Shown here piece by piece: positions 11,071-22,049 of a stretch of 64,000 nucleotides of DNA; positions within the stretch are counted from its first letter, which is position 1; every line of letters begins with the position of its first letter. Below the pieces are notes generated by a model. That model did not search any database. It worked only from the letters and a program-made list of their open reading frames with translations, and was not told where the DNA came from. This DNA is from Batkoa obscura (lineage: Eukaryota; Entomophthoromycota; Entomophthoromycetes; Entomophthorales; Batkoaceae). A program made the position numbers and the translations under genes. Location: the NCBI GenBank assembly GCA_030770535.1, contig JASVEC010000047.1:217750-281749 (forward strand), read 5' to 3'.

Positions 11071-11720
11071 CTAAACCGGATAATCCCTTAACTCAACGCC
11101 TTCTTACACCTTCTCGCGTAATCTTTCTTCTTTATACACAAAGAAAGTGGAAATCCCAAGTTTCAAAATAATAGTTACTATATAAACAGGTAAAGAAACC
11201 TTATATAAAATACTATATTTTTCTGCTAAGGTAATAGAGCTAAGAACAATCAATTGAACGCTATGTATAGACAAATAAGAACCAATCCAGACACAAGCAA
11301 TAACCAACCCCTTCTCTTCATAATAAATAACTAATACTTCAGTAATAGAAGTTAAAATAATGATCATTATCAAGCTAATCAATTTATTTGTAACAAAAGC
11401 AAAAAATATAGCCCATATTAAATAACCACAAAGTGGGCCAATCAACATGTTTCCTAGAGCATCACTGCATAATGCAAAGAGAGCAAATAATAAAGATGTA
11501 AGTAAAGCAGATAAATTGATTTTCTAATCATTAATATAATACGATACATCATCGATATAAGATTTGATTACAATACCAAGTAAAACAATGAAATAATAGA
11601 AAAACCAGAAAGTGGAAACAAAGCGGATGAATTTAATAGTAGAAACATTCTTAATAAGTAGTGATTCCGGTAATCATACAAAATATAGCTAAAATTACTT
11701 CGAATATTGAATTTGAGTAC
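11071..11720 (-). pseudogene. Broken DUF4203 membrane protein gene, type B
   Basis: This relates to the 236-residue gene at 21334-22044. On the - strand, LLIKNVSTIKFIRF matches KRESTIKFIRF of that protein and GPLCGYLIWAIFFAF matches its SGYLLWFTFGSF. The last codons LRDYPV parallel its end LKHYPV. Damage includes a frame change near 11658, an in-frame TAG near 11527, and a TAA at about 11107 that cuts off the last dozen codons. The 114-codon stretch 11104-11448 is the longest open piece and is probably not a gene by itself. Confidence 0.75.
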
Positions 11721-12190
11721 GCTACTACTTTAATCTTTTCAATTAACTAATTTGTTTGTTTTGTTGAATATTAAATACTGATGCTATCTATACTTTATGT
11801 TGGAGGTTTTAAGTTAAGTAATAGCTATAATCTATCTAAATTAAATAACTACTAATAAATTTAACATGTATTAATTACTATTTGATAATTAAATGTTACA
11901 ATAAGATTTTTTAATATTGTTTTGATCATATTAAATAGTAATATTCTAAACTAAAGGTTATAATAAAATGTCTATTTATTAAATTCAATTACTATTTTAA
12001 TCTCATTCAAAGATTCTTTAAACCATGATGTTCTTGAATATTAAGAACCAATAACTTTTGTATAACAATTTGAATGTCAAATTATTATAAACAATTAAAA
12101 CATCAATCAAACGTTTATAATACTTTAAAGCTAAAAAGAAGAATTCTAAGTTCCAAATAATAAAAATACTAACATTAAGTTTCTAAAAAT

Positions 12191-12262
12191 GGGCTCAGCT
12201 GGGAATTGAACCCAGGGCCTCTCGCACCCAAAGCGAGAATCATACCACTAGACCACTAAGCC
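12191..12262 (-). tRNA. tRNA-Pro (TGG)
   Basis: The - strand folds into a full cloverleaf: acceptor GGCTTAG/CTGAGCC, anticodon stem CTCGC/GCGAG with loop TTTGGGT (anticodon TGG), and T arm CTGGGTTCAATTCCCAG. No intron. Confidence 0.95.
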
Positions 12263-12616
12263 TTATAAAGGGATTATTTTTAATGTATATAAATCTAATA
12301 TTGCAAACCCTTATGTTTTTTATATTTAAATCCTAAATCCTTTTATAATATTATTTGATAAGTATGTTAAGAAAAAAGGGTGCAAGGTAATTATATGAAA
12401 TAATCTATAATAGATAAATGCATATAAGTTATGTGTTTAAAAATAGATAGGATTTTAAAGACCATAAATTTTGAGTACCCAGCTATCATCAAAACTTTTT
12501 GTAGCTAACATTATATATAAAGATTTTATAATATTAAGTCACATACATAGGTGATATTAGACAAATAAAAACCCATTTGGGTCAATTTTTAAAATATATA
12601 AAAACTTAAATAATAT

Positions 12617-12710
12617 GAGAATGTATTTGTTTAAGAATTTTACTAACAATTTTTTCATTTGGATAGCATTTAAGAAATGGAAAAGGTGATGAAACTAGAA
12701 AAACGCCCCC
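12617..12710 (-). mobile_element. Foldback MITE, copy F9
   Basis: 94 bp, diverged ends (GAGAATG and CGCCCCC), flanks ATAT and AATT. It ends 29 bp beyond the stop codon of the gene at 12740-13555. Confidence 0.82.
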
Positions 12711-12739
12711 AATTGTGTCTTGGAAAAATACATACTTGG

Positions 12740-13555
12740 TTAATCGATATCAATATGGGATTTTTCTGGTCCATTATTATTGTTTTCAATTGACTCTTTT
12801 CTTTTATAAGTATAGAGATGATATAGGCCAAAACCGAGAGTAAGTACAATATAAATGACTAAAGTAGAAATAGAGATCGATTTGGTATATGTGTCTATGT
12901 ATTCAAGGTTCTCTACATTCAGATAAACAGCACCTGTGAAGATAAGTCTATACCCATTAGAGAAAAGAAAACCACCAACTATAGAAGCTGTAATTACTTC
13001 AAACAATCGTTTATAGAAGCCGCATAAAACACCAAGAATGATGCCTAAACCAATAGTCAAACAGCCTATAGCAATAGCATTTCCAGTAGTGACACCAATA
13101 GCCAATCCGATCATCATGCCACATGCTAAACCTACTAAAACAATACCAAATTTACCATAGATAGCAGCTAAAATACCAATCACTAGTCCAAGTACAAGAG
13201 ATACTATAAGTAAAATAATAAATGCTTTGAACACTCCCCCAAATGGATTATCTCTTTCGAGTAGAGAAGGATCCGTAAACAAAGGTTTGACTTTATTGAA
13301 ATAAATTATTATTGTACCAATTAACATTGAAATAAAACTAATGACTACTAAACCACCAAAGAAATATAATACTTTAATTACTCTGCGACCAAATATTAAA
13401 AATACTAATCCTAACACTAATAATACTACTCCAATCCCTATTAATGCTTTAGAATAAATTTGAAGCATATTGATCAAAAACCCATAAACTTTGCTCATCA
13501 TTTCAGCTACAGCCTCTGAGCTTGCATCAATACTATGATCCATATTATTATCCAT
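12740..13555 (-). CDS. DUF4203 seven-helix membrane protein, copy A2
   Basis: 271 residues. Helices lie near 38-58 (KALIGIGVVLLVLGLVFLIF), 63-85, 110-130, 133-150 (Gly-rich LACGMMIGLAIG), 160-180, 187-210 and 230-250. A short polar tail ends in SHIDID. Through residue KRKES (about 254) it is identical to the protein of 18574-19371, and the DNA differs there only at a handful of silent sites. The last 17 residues differ, so the match stops sharply near 12800. The upstream 75 bp or so are also nearly identical, while DNA further upstream has drifted. This points to gene conversion across the coding region. Function unknown, as for the family. Confidence 0.87.
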   Translation of the reverse strand: MDNNMDHSIDASSEAVAEMMSKVYGFLINMLQIYSKALIGIGVVLLVLGLVFLIFGRRVIKVLYFFGGLVVISFISMLIGTIIIYFNKVKPLFTDPSLLERDNPFGGVFKAFIILLIVSLVLGLVIGILAAIYGKFGIVLVGLACGMMIGLAIGVTTGNAIAIGCLTIGLGIILGVLCGFYKRLFEVITASIVGGFLFSNGYRLIFTGAVYLNVENLEYIDTYTKSISISTLVIYIVLTLGFGLYHLYTYKRKESIENNNNGPEKSHIDID

Positions 13556-13977
13556 ATTTTTATTATCAATTCAGTATAATAAGTTAAACTTTATTGTTTT
13601 TATTTTTATTTAATTGACATTATTTATACATCTTTTTATATCATCTAAGTTTATTACTATTGTACTTTTTGTTTCTATATTTAATCTAGGACGACGTTTT
13701 ATGTTTTTGAATTCTACATTAATAAATTAAAAATAAAGCTTATATAATGTTCCAAACATTGACCCCTAGTTTAGTTTAGTATTTATATGTTCCAAAACTA
13801 CTTTGATTTAATATTAAGCTAACTTTATTGTTCTGATTTATACATAAATAATCTAAAATATCATGGTCAAAGTTAATATTACAAAGCATCAATAGCAGAT
13901 ATTAAATGAAACTTTTAGATAAATATTTCAAAGTCTGATATAAACTGATTAATATAAAAGCTCTTTCTTTGTTCTAT

Positions 13978-14078
13978 GGGGATGTATTTTTTTTATTCAA
14001 GTATTTTACTAGCAATCTTTCCCCTCAAATAGCGCTTGAAAAATGGAAAAAGGAATGAAACCAAAAGAAACATCACCC
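13978..14078 (-). mobile_element. Foldback MITE, copy F10
   Basis: 101 bp, left end GGGGATGT, right end CATCACCC. It is flanked by an 8-bp direct repeat TGTTCTAT (13970-13977 and 14079-14086), longer than the 4 bp seen elsewhere. Confidence 0.88.
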
Positions 14079-14349
14079 TGTTCTATTACAAAAGTTTACA
14101 ATAAATTAAATTCTTGATCAAGCATTTTTAGGTGTCTCATTCTTATTAATTAGAAAGAAAACGATGAATACTTTTTGTTCATGTTCTTTTAGCATTCTAA
14201 GCAAGTATTTACATTTCGTTGGATTTTTATTATTAAACATATGAAATTAAAATAAGAAATAACTATAGTACCAATTAATTACATTATTGTGTAGTATAGA
14301 TTTATTTGAGACTTTTAGTATAGAGACTTTATTGAATATGAGTTAATAT

Positions 14350-14441
14350 GGGAATGTATTTTTTTAAGAATTCTACTGATAGCTTTTCCACTCAAATAGC
14401 GTTTAAAAAATAAAAAATGATGAAATCAAAGAAACATCACC
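14350..14441 (-). mobile_element. Foldback MITE, copy F11
   Basis: 92 bp with ATAT on both sides. The right ATAT (14442-14445) is also the left flank of F12. Confidence 0.88.
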
Positions 14442-14445
14442 ATAT

Positions 14446-14541
14446 AGGGATATATTTAGTATTTAAGAATTTTGGTAATAATTTTTCATTCAAATAGCGC
14501 TTAAAAGATGAAAAAAATAATGAACCCAAAAAAATACTCCC
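14446..14541 (-). mobile_element. Foldback MITE, copy F12
   Basis: 96 bp, same orientation as F11, with ATAT at 14442-14445 and 14542-14545. F11 and F12 are joined by one shared ATAT. Confidence 0.88.
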
Positions 14542-15105
14542 ATATATTAAGCTAGTTGAGAATAATTATAATATTTGCTGAAAAATAACATAAGTATCTA
14601 ATTTTTTGATAAACGGATTTGCTCTTAACTTATAGTGAAACATATATGAAATTAGATGACTAAAAATAACCTCTCTTTAACTTCTACCATCCCTAGTAAT
14701 GTTTTAGTCAAACTAAATGTTGGCTATATACATCTGTGTCATTAAAAATGAACTAGCTATAGCCCGCATTTTTATTAATGAATAGTGTTTGAATCCCGAG
14801 TTTGGGAATAGTTAAAAATTCCTGCCTAACATATATTTTTAATACAACTGAAAAGCTATCGAAATCAATAGAAAAAAATTATTTAGACAGTTAAATTTAT
14901 TTGATTAAAAGTTGGAAAGCTGAGAGATGCAAACTTACAAAATGTTAAAAACTATTCAAATTATGTGTATAATATTAGGTATGATAATTCACAGTTTTCA
15001 TGAGCAAGATCACTTAGTCAATTTTACTCTTTTTTTAATTAATTCGTGTTTTTATAACTGTTGTTCCTAGCTTATTTAACAGTTGATGGTTTTGCTAAAG
15101 CATTT

Positions 15106-15205
15106 GAGGATGTTTTTTTTTGATTTCATTACTTTTTCCATTTTTTAAACACTATTTGAGCAGAGAAGTTGTTGGTAAAATTTTAGGCAAAGAAAATACA
15201 TCCCC
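15106..15205 (+). mobile_element. Foldback MITE, copy F13
   Basis: 100 bp with left end GAGGATGT, right end ACATCCCC-like, and target duplication ATTT (15102-15105 and 15206-15209). Confidence 0.9.
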
Positions 15206-15624
15206 ATTTTCAAGTATAGCATAGTAACACATAATACTATGAAAGAATTATGCGTATTATGTTGTATTTATTGAAGAAGTAAAGAAATCATTTAGTGAAA
15301 TGGTTAGAGTACTAGAAATAAACTTAGATATAAGCAAACAATTGAGATTAATAACAACACTGATAAGAACAAGTATAAATGCAATCATTTTTTACTATGA
15401 TTTTGAAAAATTTTATTGGTTTTTTAATAGCTTGTATATGAAGTAACCTTAGATTAATATGTCTAAAAAAATGAAAAACGATTTGCTGCATAAAAATTCT
15501 CATTCTTAATATATTTATAATTTCTACCAACATAAAGATATATATGTTGAAGTTTGAAGTTTACTATATTTTCGTTAACTGCCATCACTATGGCTTACTG
15601 ACATAGACAAATTCCACCGTTTAA

Positions 15625-15870
15625 CGCCTTATCGATAATATTGTTCCTCTGGATGTTCGTTACTATATATCTTTACGTGCATTTCCTCCTTACATCATTC
15701 AATCCATGCTTTCTAATATTTTAAGAACTATTTGCCCCAATAAAACTTTAGTACTCAAGAGATTATGGACAACCCGTGGCAGTTTTGTTTCTTTACCTTA
15801 TAGCCATAAACACACTTCCGCTTACCTTCTGAGTCCATTCATTCTCACAAACCAAAGAGTAGCTCTCTGA
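15625..15870 (+). other. Unrecognised open coding-like stretch
   Basis: An 81-codon stretch without stops reads RLIDNIVPLDVRYYISLRAF at its start and ends before TGA at 15868-15870. It has more balanced base use than its surroundings and no ATG at its start; the first ATG is about 28 codons in. It looks like a surviving piece of a former gene or element. I recognise no family. Confidence 0.35.
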
Positions 15871-16425
15871 GGAACTGAAGCTTGATGGACCGTATGAACC
15901 TTCTTTAGCTCTATTAGGGAGGTAAATACCTAAATATAATTCTTCTTTTCTAAAGGTTATCCATTAACAGGTAAACATCCCTTAAACCAGTAACTTAACT
16001 ATTAAAAAATTTTGTTGTTACAAACAAAGTATATGGGACTAAAGTCTTTTAATAAAAAAAGTTTATTATGTTATAAAACTAATATTTTTTTAATTCGATT
16101 GTTTTGAAAAAATTGAATAAACTAGTAAAAGCCATTTTGAATAGAAGTACATTTAGTTTATTTAGTATATATCAAATTTTATAGATGATCCAAAGCCCTC
16201 TTTTATAGATAATATGAAAACGTTCTTCATTAAATGATAACAATTTTTAAAGAGTGTAATGGTATGCTAAGAACGCCACATACTAAAGCAAATATATTAA
16301 GCAGTAGATTGTAAAGACGTTTATAGCCAGAAAATGTAGCTAAATTAGCCTCGAAAAACCAAGTAGATCATTTGAATCTAATACTTTTTCGAGGTTTATT
16401 ATATTAAAATTTTGTCTAATCAATT

Positions 16426-17244
16426 TCAATAAGGATATTTTTTTGGATCACTAGTGTTCTTTTCCACTGATCCTTCCCTTTTATAAGTGAGAAAATGATA
16501 TATACCGAACCCAAGAGTAACTACAATGTGAATAACTAAGGTAGAAATAGAAATTATCATAGGAAATTTTTCTAAAAATTCAGATCTATCTAGATTTAAA
16601 TAGACAGCACCTGTGAAAATAAATCTATAGCCGTTAGCAAAAAGGAAACCACCGACTATAGCAGCTGTAAATACCTCAAACAAGCGTTTATAAATACCAC
16701 ACAAGACAGCTAATATGATTCCAAAGCCCAAAGTTAAACAAATAATTGCAATACCATTTCCAGTAGGAAATCCAATAGTTAAACCAATCATCATTCCAGA
16801 TCCTAAACCTACCAAAACTATACCAAATTTGCCAAATATAGCAGCCAAAATACCTATCAATAGTCCAAGCACAAGAGATATTGAAAGCAAAATAATAAAC
16901 GAATCAAACATATCACTGAGTGGATTCTCACCTTGAAGCAAGGAAGAATTGGTAAATAAGGGCTTGACTTTTTGATAATAGATGATTATAGCACCAATAA
17001 CCATTGAAACAAAACTGGTTACAAATAAGCCACCAACAAAATATAATGCCTTTATTACTCCACGACCAAAGATCAAAAATATAAAACCCACTACCAACGA
17101 CACTACTCCAACTCCTATTAATACTTTAAAGTAAATTTGAAACAAATGCATAAAAAAGACTGAAGCTCTAGTTATAATTTCAGCCCCAACATCCAAAGCA
17201 GGATTATCAGTAGATCCTATACCGTTATCCATATTACTTATCAC
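16426..17244 (-). CDS. DUF4203 seven-helix membrane protein, copy A3
   Basis: 272 residues with the same helix order as the copies at 12740 and 18574. It has clear replacements throughout (for example SVFFMHLFQIYFKVLIG against the GFLINMLQIYSKALIG of A2). The Gly-rich middle (GLGSGMMIGLTIGFPTGNG) and the NGYRFIFTGAVYLNLDRSEF loop are conserved. Unlike its neighbours it has not been homogenised with them. The polar tail ends in SDPKKYPY. The start ATG at 17244 gives MISNMDNG; a second Met five residues in aligns with the MDNN start of A2 and is equally possible. Confidence 0.86.
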   Translation of the reverse strand: MISNMDNGIGSTDNPALDVGAEIITRASVFFMHLFQIYFKVLIGVGVVSLVVGFIFLIFGRGVIKALYFVGGLFVTSFVSMVIGAIIIYYQKVKPLFTNSSLLQGENPLSDMFDSFIILLSISLVLGLLIGILAAIFGKFGIVLVGLGSGMMIGLTIGFPTGNGIAIICLTLGFGIILAVLCGIYKRLFEVFTAAIVGGFLFANGYRFIFTGAVYLNLDRSEFLEKFPMIISISTLVIHIVVTLGFGIYHFLTYKREGSVEKNTSDPKKYPY

Positions 17245-18573
17245 TAACTTATAAATTATTCTAAACTTTATTGTTTTTTTGATTACCTTCCTTTTTCTGT
17301 CTTTTTATAATATAATATTGCCTGCCATTATACTTTTTGGTCCCATATTTATTCCAGACGGTATCTTAAAACCTTGGTATTTTTTGAATTATGTAATACG
17401 CCTTTTGACAAAAAGTCCAGTACGTTTATATAATGTCTAAAAACTATGGGTCCCGATATATTCGATGATTTATTTGTTCCGAAAAAAATCGTTTAACTTA
17501 ATAACTATCCGTTTTATTATTTTGATAATATCTATAAGTATAATTTGAGGTACTATAGTTAAGAGTAATAAGGCAAAGTATTAATAATGAATTTAGATGT
17601 AGGGTTTTAAAAAACATTTATAGTCAAGGTTAAATCTAAATTGTTTACACCTTTGTTTTCAACTACACGTTCCTATAATCTTTTCTAAATAAATTAAACC
17701 GCTATCAAATAAGTCAATACCCACACTTGTTATTATTTGTACCAAAAACAAGATTATTTTTATTCATGTTCTTTTAAAATTTATGCATAGTTTTCCATCA
17801 ATAGAATTTTTAGTACTAATTTACAGTTGTTATAATTCTTTGCGACTTAATTGTTCATTTATGAAAAATATTAATAAATTTTACTAAAATTCAACGATTA
17901 GGTATCATAAAAATTGTTATGATACTTTAAAAATTACTTTTAAAGATACCAGCTAATACATCACTACATAGTATAGATATGTTCGGGACTTTTATTACAA
18001 AGATTATACTGGATGTATTAATGGATAGTTTCTCAAACTACTTAAAAACAACAATGGTATTTATAGAGGCTATAAAAGCGTATATCATTTTCTGATAAAT
18101 AGTCCTAACTTTAATCTGTTACTAATATTTAGTAGAGTTATATCGTTTTGAATTAAATCAAAGCTCTAATCTACCGCCTTTAAGAATATCTTTATTAGCT
18201 CAGAGATCAAGTTGATTTATTTGTATTGCTAAAAGAAAAAACCATTGTAAGTCACAGCTTTGTCAATAAAAGAAATGTATAATTTGAATCTAGAGACACT
18301 CAAACAATGTACAATTATCTTGAAATTTGAGCTTACTTAATTGGAAATTAGAGCCAAAAATATAACCAGGGCTAATAAATACAGGATTCATAATGTTATC
18401 AAAATGATATTGTATGAGTAAATGAAAAATATTGTATATTAATCTAAAATATGTTTTATCAATATGATACAAGTGAGATGAATCTAGTGAAATAACTAAA
18501 CAGTTTAAAATAATAAGTTTTTTAAAATTATTTTATTATATATTACATGTGTGTCTACTTAATTCTGATATCA
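17245..18573. other. Upstream region of A3, diverged copy of other upstream regions
   Basis: About 17250-18000 resembles, with many changes, the upstream regions at 13560-14300 and 19380-19950. Shared short stretches include TTATTCATGTTCTTTT-like and CATCAATAGAATTTTTAGTA-like sequence. This indicates tandem duplication of gene plus promoter. No separate gene is seen. Confidence 0.5.
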
Positions 18574-19371
18574 TTATTTTTCTGGATCACCATTGTTATT
18601 TTTAGCCGATTCCTTTCTTTTATAAGTATAGAGATGATATAGGCCAAAACCGAGAGTAAGTACAATATAGATGACTAGAGTAGAAATAGAGATCGATTTG
18701 GTATATGTGTCTATGTATTCAAGGTTCTCTACATTCAGATAAACAGCACCTGTGAAGATAAGTCTATACCCATTAGAGAAAAGAAAACCACCAACTATAG
18801 AAGCTGTAATTACTTCAAACAATCGTTTATAGAAGCCGCATAAAACACCAAGAATGATGCCTAAACCAATAGTCAAACAGCCTATAGCAATAGCATTTCC
18901 AGTAGTGACACCAATAGCCAATCCGATCATCATGCCACATGCTAAACCTACTAAAACAATACCGAATTTACCATAGATAGCAGCTAAAATACCAATCACT
19001 AGTCCAAGTACAAGAGATACTATAAGTAAAATAATAAATGCTTTGAACACTCCCCCAAATGGATTATCTCTTTCGAGTAGAGAAGGATCCGTAAACAAAG
19101 GTTTGACTTTATTGAAATAAATTATTATTGTACCAATTAACATTGAAATAAAACTAATGACTACTAAACCACCAAAGAAATATAACACTTTAATTACTCT
19201 GCGACCAAATATTAAAAATACTAATCCTAACACTAATAATACTACTCCAATCCCTATTAATGCTTTAGAATAAATTTGAAGCATATTGATCAAAAACCCA
19301 TAAACTTTGCTCATCATTTCAGCTACAGCCTCTGAGCTTGCGTCAATACTATGATCCATATTATTATCCAT
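18574..19371 (-). CDS. DUF4203 seven-helix membrane protein, copy A4
   Basis: 265 residues, identical to the copy at 12740-13555 up to residue KRKES, then a different shorter tail (AKNNNGDPEK). Silent base differences exist in the shared part, so this is not an assembly copy of the same locus. The start ATG at 19371 matches A2. It is the third of a same-strand trio of long-type genes (12.7, 16.4 and 18.6 kb). Confidence 0.87.
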   Translation of the reverse strand: MDNNMDHSIDASSEAVAEMMSKVYGFLINMLQIYSKALIGIGVVLLVLGLVFLIFGRRVIKVLYFFGGLVVISFISMLIGTIIIYFNKVKPLFTDPSLLERDNPFGGVFKAFIILLIVSLVLGLVIGILAAIYGKFGIVLVGLACGMMIGLAIGVTTGNAIAIGCLTIGLGIILGVLCGFYKRLFEVITASIVGGFLFSNGYRLIFTGAVYLNVENLEYIDTYTKSISISTLVIYIVLTLGFGLYHLYTYKRKESAKNNNGDPEK

Positions 19372-19429
19372 ATTTTTATTATCAATTCAGTATAATAAGT
19401 TAAACTTTATTGTTTTTATTTTTATTTAA

Positions 19430-20185
19430 TTGGCATTATTTTTACATCTTTTTATATTATTTTTGTTTACTACCATTATTACTTTTTTCATATAGTTATT
19501 ATAGTGTGGCGATTTACGCCCTTGATATGTTTAGTGAACCATTAGTATTAAATCAAAGCGGGGTTTATATGTTCTTCTAAATATTATTTACTCCGATTTA
19601 ATTTGAGGTTTACTTAGAGAAAAATTTTAATTGGAGTTTATATCTATCTCTTGTTTTATTGTTCTGATTTATACACAGGTATGTAATTTGTAATACCATG
19701 ATTATAGCCAATATATATAAGCATTCATAGCAAATCTTAATATAAGCTCAAAGTAAACTATAGAGTACTTTCAATTCTATATTAGTAAAGATAACATAAT
19801 AAATTGAAATACGATTAAACTGGTTAATTTATAAACATTATTGGTATTTATCAAGAAGAAAATTATTACCCCTGCTCATGTTCTTAAAACATTTTAAGCG
19901 AATTTTTACATTTTGGAATTTTTAGTAATAAATCTATTTATAAAGCTAGTTAATTTCATCGAAAGTATCTCCTTTACTTTTTTTAGACTTGGATCCTTCT
20001 TTTCTCATTACACTCGGCGGAACTGTTCTTTTGCTATTAAAGATTCTCGTTTTTTTGAATTTATTCCTCCTTTAAGCGTTTTGTGTATTAAATAAGTAGG
20101 TAATACAGGACTTGCTCTTGAAGTCAGAAAAAAATTAGGGAATAATTAAAGCATGAACTAACCGTATCTCTATGTAATATATGAG
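19430..20185. other. Upstream region of A4, no gene seen
   Basis: Partly alike to the upstream regions of the neighbouring copies. A 60-codon frame near 19913-20095 has no counterpart in them and is not supported. Confidence 0.45.
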
Positions 20186-20188
20186 TAT

Positions 20189-20283
20189 GGGAGTGTTTTT
20201 TTGGCTTCATCATTTTTTACCTTTCAAGCACTATTTCAATCGAAAAATTGTTAATAAAATTCTTAAACATAAAAATACATTCC
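20189..20283 (+). mobile_element. Foldback MITE, copy F14
   Basis: 95 bp, ends GGGAGTG and ACATTCC, flanks GTAT and TATA; no clean 4-bp duplication. Confidence 0.85.
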
Positions 20284-20689
20284 TATATAACTTGGCTTTT
20301 GTTTAAAGAGCTTTATCAGATGCATTCAAAGAATAACTTAATAAAGTGTTTAAATATAATAGCGACGTTTATTGAAAGATTATAAAACTGTTGTATTTTG
20401 TGGTGGATGAATATTTTTTTTTGGTTTGTGACAAAAATTTATGATAGATCTATCCCATTCTCTAACTAAATTAACATTAACTTGTACTGCCCTTGTGAAT
20501 ATTTTTGTTTAATTAAATATGACATATATCTATTTAAATTGTTAAAAAGAAACTATAATAAACTACTTTCATATTGAATTTAATAATAATTGAACACATC
20601 TAACTTGATACAAATCTCTAATATAGCTAAAAGAGTTTTTTTAAATTCTTAAAAAACGAGCTCCCAACTATCTTTATTAGTTAAGAGTG

Positions 20690-21010
20690 CAATAATTAGA
20701 AACTAGTAATAAGAGGAGAGTAAGGTCAGAGAGGAAGTGGTTTAATGCCTTTTTTGGGATTTGATAATCTAGATATCATACGAGGTAAATTAGTAGCCTA
20801 CACAATCTTTCACTCAATGACCAAGCTTGCCAAAGAGGATTTAAAAGGACAAGCTCCAAAGGCCAATTTTGTGTGGATCCTATAGATTGGCCATAAAATT
20901 GAAGAACAAAAGGAGATTATAAAGTGAATTTTTAAGCTAGCCGAAATAAATACAGTGTCATCAATTGACGGAATGGGAGGATAGGAGTAAATCCAATTAA
21001 CAGTAAAAAC
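20690..21010. mobile_element. Degenerate retroelement-like stretch, probably LINE
   Basis: Less AT-rich than the surroundings and full of stops. On the - strand, ILWPIYRIHTKLAFGACPF and SNPKKALNHFLSDLTLL are readable fragments that look like a decayed LINE C-terminal region. Strand and family are uncertain. Confidence 0.3.
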
Positions 21011-21333
21011 CTCAATTTCCTAATATTAAATTTGTATTATCAAAACAAATTTAATAGCAGCATGCTTAAGAAATATTCAAAACTATAAATATACTGTCAA
21101 CTATCTAAATTAGTCTACGAGGATTCTAATTGTTAAAGGGCTAATAGTAAATTAAAAAACTAATTCAATCAAGCTTGTAATATTTTTTATTAGATCAAGA
21201 TAACATAGTTAGTTTGCTTAAGTATAACTTTTCTAAAGTAATAGCTATCCATTCTCTGATAGCTTTGTTAAGATAGCCATAATCATAAATTTTAAACTAT
21301 ATTTAGTATTCACAAAGATAAGTGATGAAATCG

Positions 21334-22044
21334 CTAAACCGGGTAATGCTTTAGCTTATTGTTTTTTGGTTTAGCCTTTGACTTATTATACTTCACTTTG
21401 AACACAGCGAAGATCACCATTTTAAAAATAATTGTTACTATATGCGCTAATATACAGCTTGGTGTACTTTTTTGAAAAAGTAAAGTACTAATACTGATGA
21501 TGTTAAACCCTTCCACAAATAAAAATGAGCCAGTCCAAATACATGCCATTACAAACCCATCTTCTTTATGAAAAAACATTCCATTCAACAAAATAAGGGA
21601 TAAGATAAAGCCAACTGGTAAATTAATTATTGGGGATGGAAAAAAAGATCCAAATGTAAACCATAACAAATAGCCTGAAAACATACCTATTACAATATCT
21701 CCAAACCTTTCATTGTATAACGCTAACAAACCAAAGATTATAGAAATAGCTAAAGCACCTAGATTCATCCCCAAGAAAGGGATATTTTGATTTCCTGCTG
21801 TTGTCATTGAGGTATCTTTTCTGTATATAACTATTAATAAACCTATTTGAATTATAAAAGAAGTGAAAAGCCAATAACCAGAGCTAAAGCGTATAAATTT
21901 GATTGTAGATTCTCTTTTATGAAGTATTATAAACCCAGTAATTATGTAAATAATACCAACTAGAATATTTATTATAAGGATACTGAGCTCTTCAACTAGG
22001 AAAGCATCAATAAAGCCATATTGTGAATAATAGGAAGAGTTCAT
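21334..22044 (-). CDS. DUF4203 membrane protein, short type B
   Basis: 236 residues and six to seven hydrophobic helices: about 22-42 (NILVGIIYIITGFIIL), 52-72, 92-112 (GMNLGALAISIIFGLLAL), 118-135 (IVIGMFSGYLLWFTFGSFF), 140-158, 164-185 and 197-217. The C-terminal tail is Lys/Asn-rich. The STIKFIRFSSGYW loop after helix 1 aligns with KVLYFFGGL of the long copies, so it belongs to the same TM7S3/TM198-like superfamily but a separate branch. Its closest relatives here are the broken copies at 4340-4860 and 11071-11720. It is the only apparently intact type B gene in the window. Confidence 0.8.
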   Translation of the reverse strand: MNSSYYSQYGFIDAFLVEELSILIINILVGIIYIITGFIILHKRESTIKFIRFSSGYWLFTSFIIQIGLLIVIYRKDTSMTTAGNQNIPFLGMNLGALAISIIFGLLALYNERFGDIVIGMFSGYLLWFTFGSFFPSPIINLPVGFILSLILLNGMFFHKEDGFVMACIWTGSFLFVEGFNIISISTLLFQKSTPSCILAHIVTIIFKMVIFAVFKVKYNKSKAKPKNNKLKHYPV

Positions 22045-22049
22045 TTTTT

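Noticed and set aside
16715-16936. Open frame on the + strand opposite a membrane-protein gene
   Set aside because: Antisense shadow of the Gly/Ile-rich helices (Pro/Ile-rich product); the same applies at 7207-7431 and 58442-58798.
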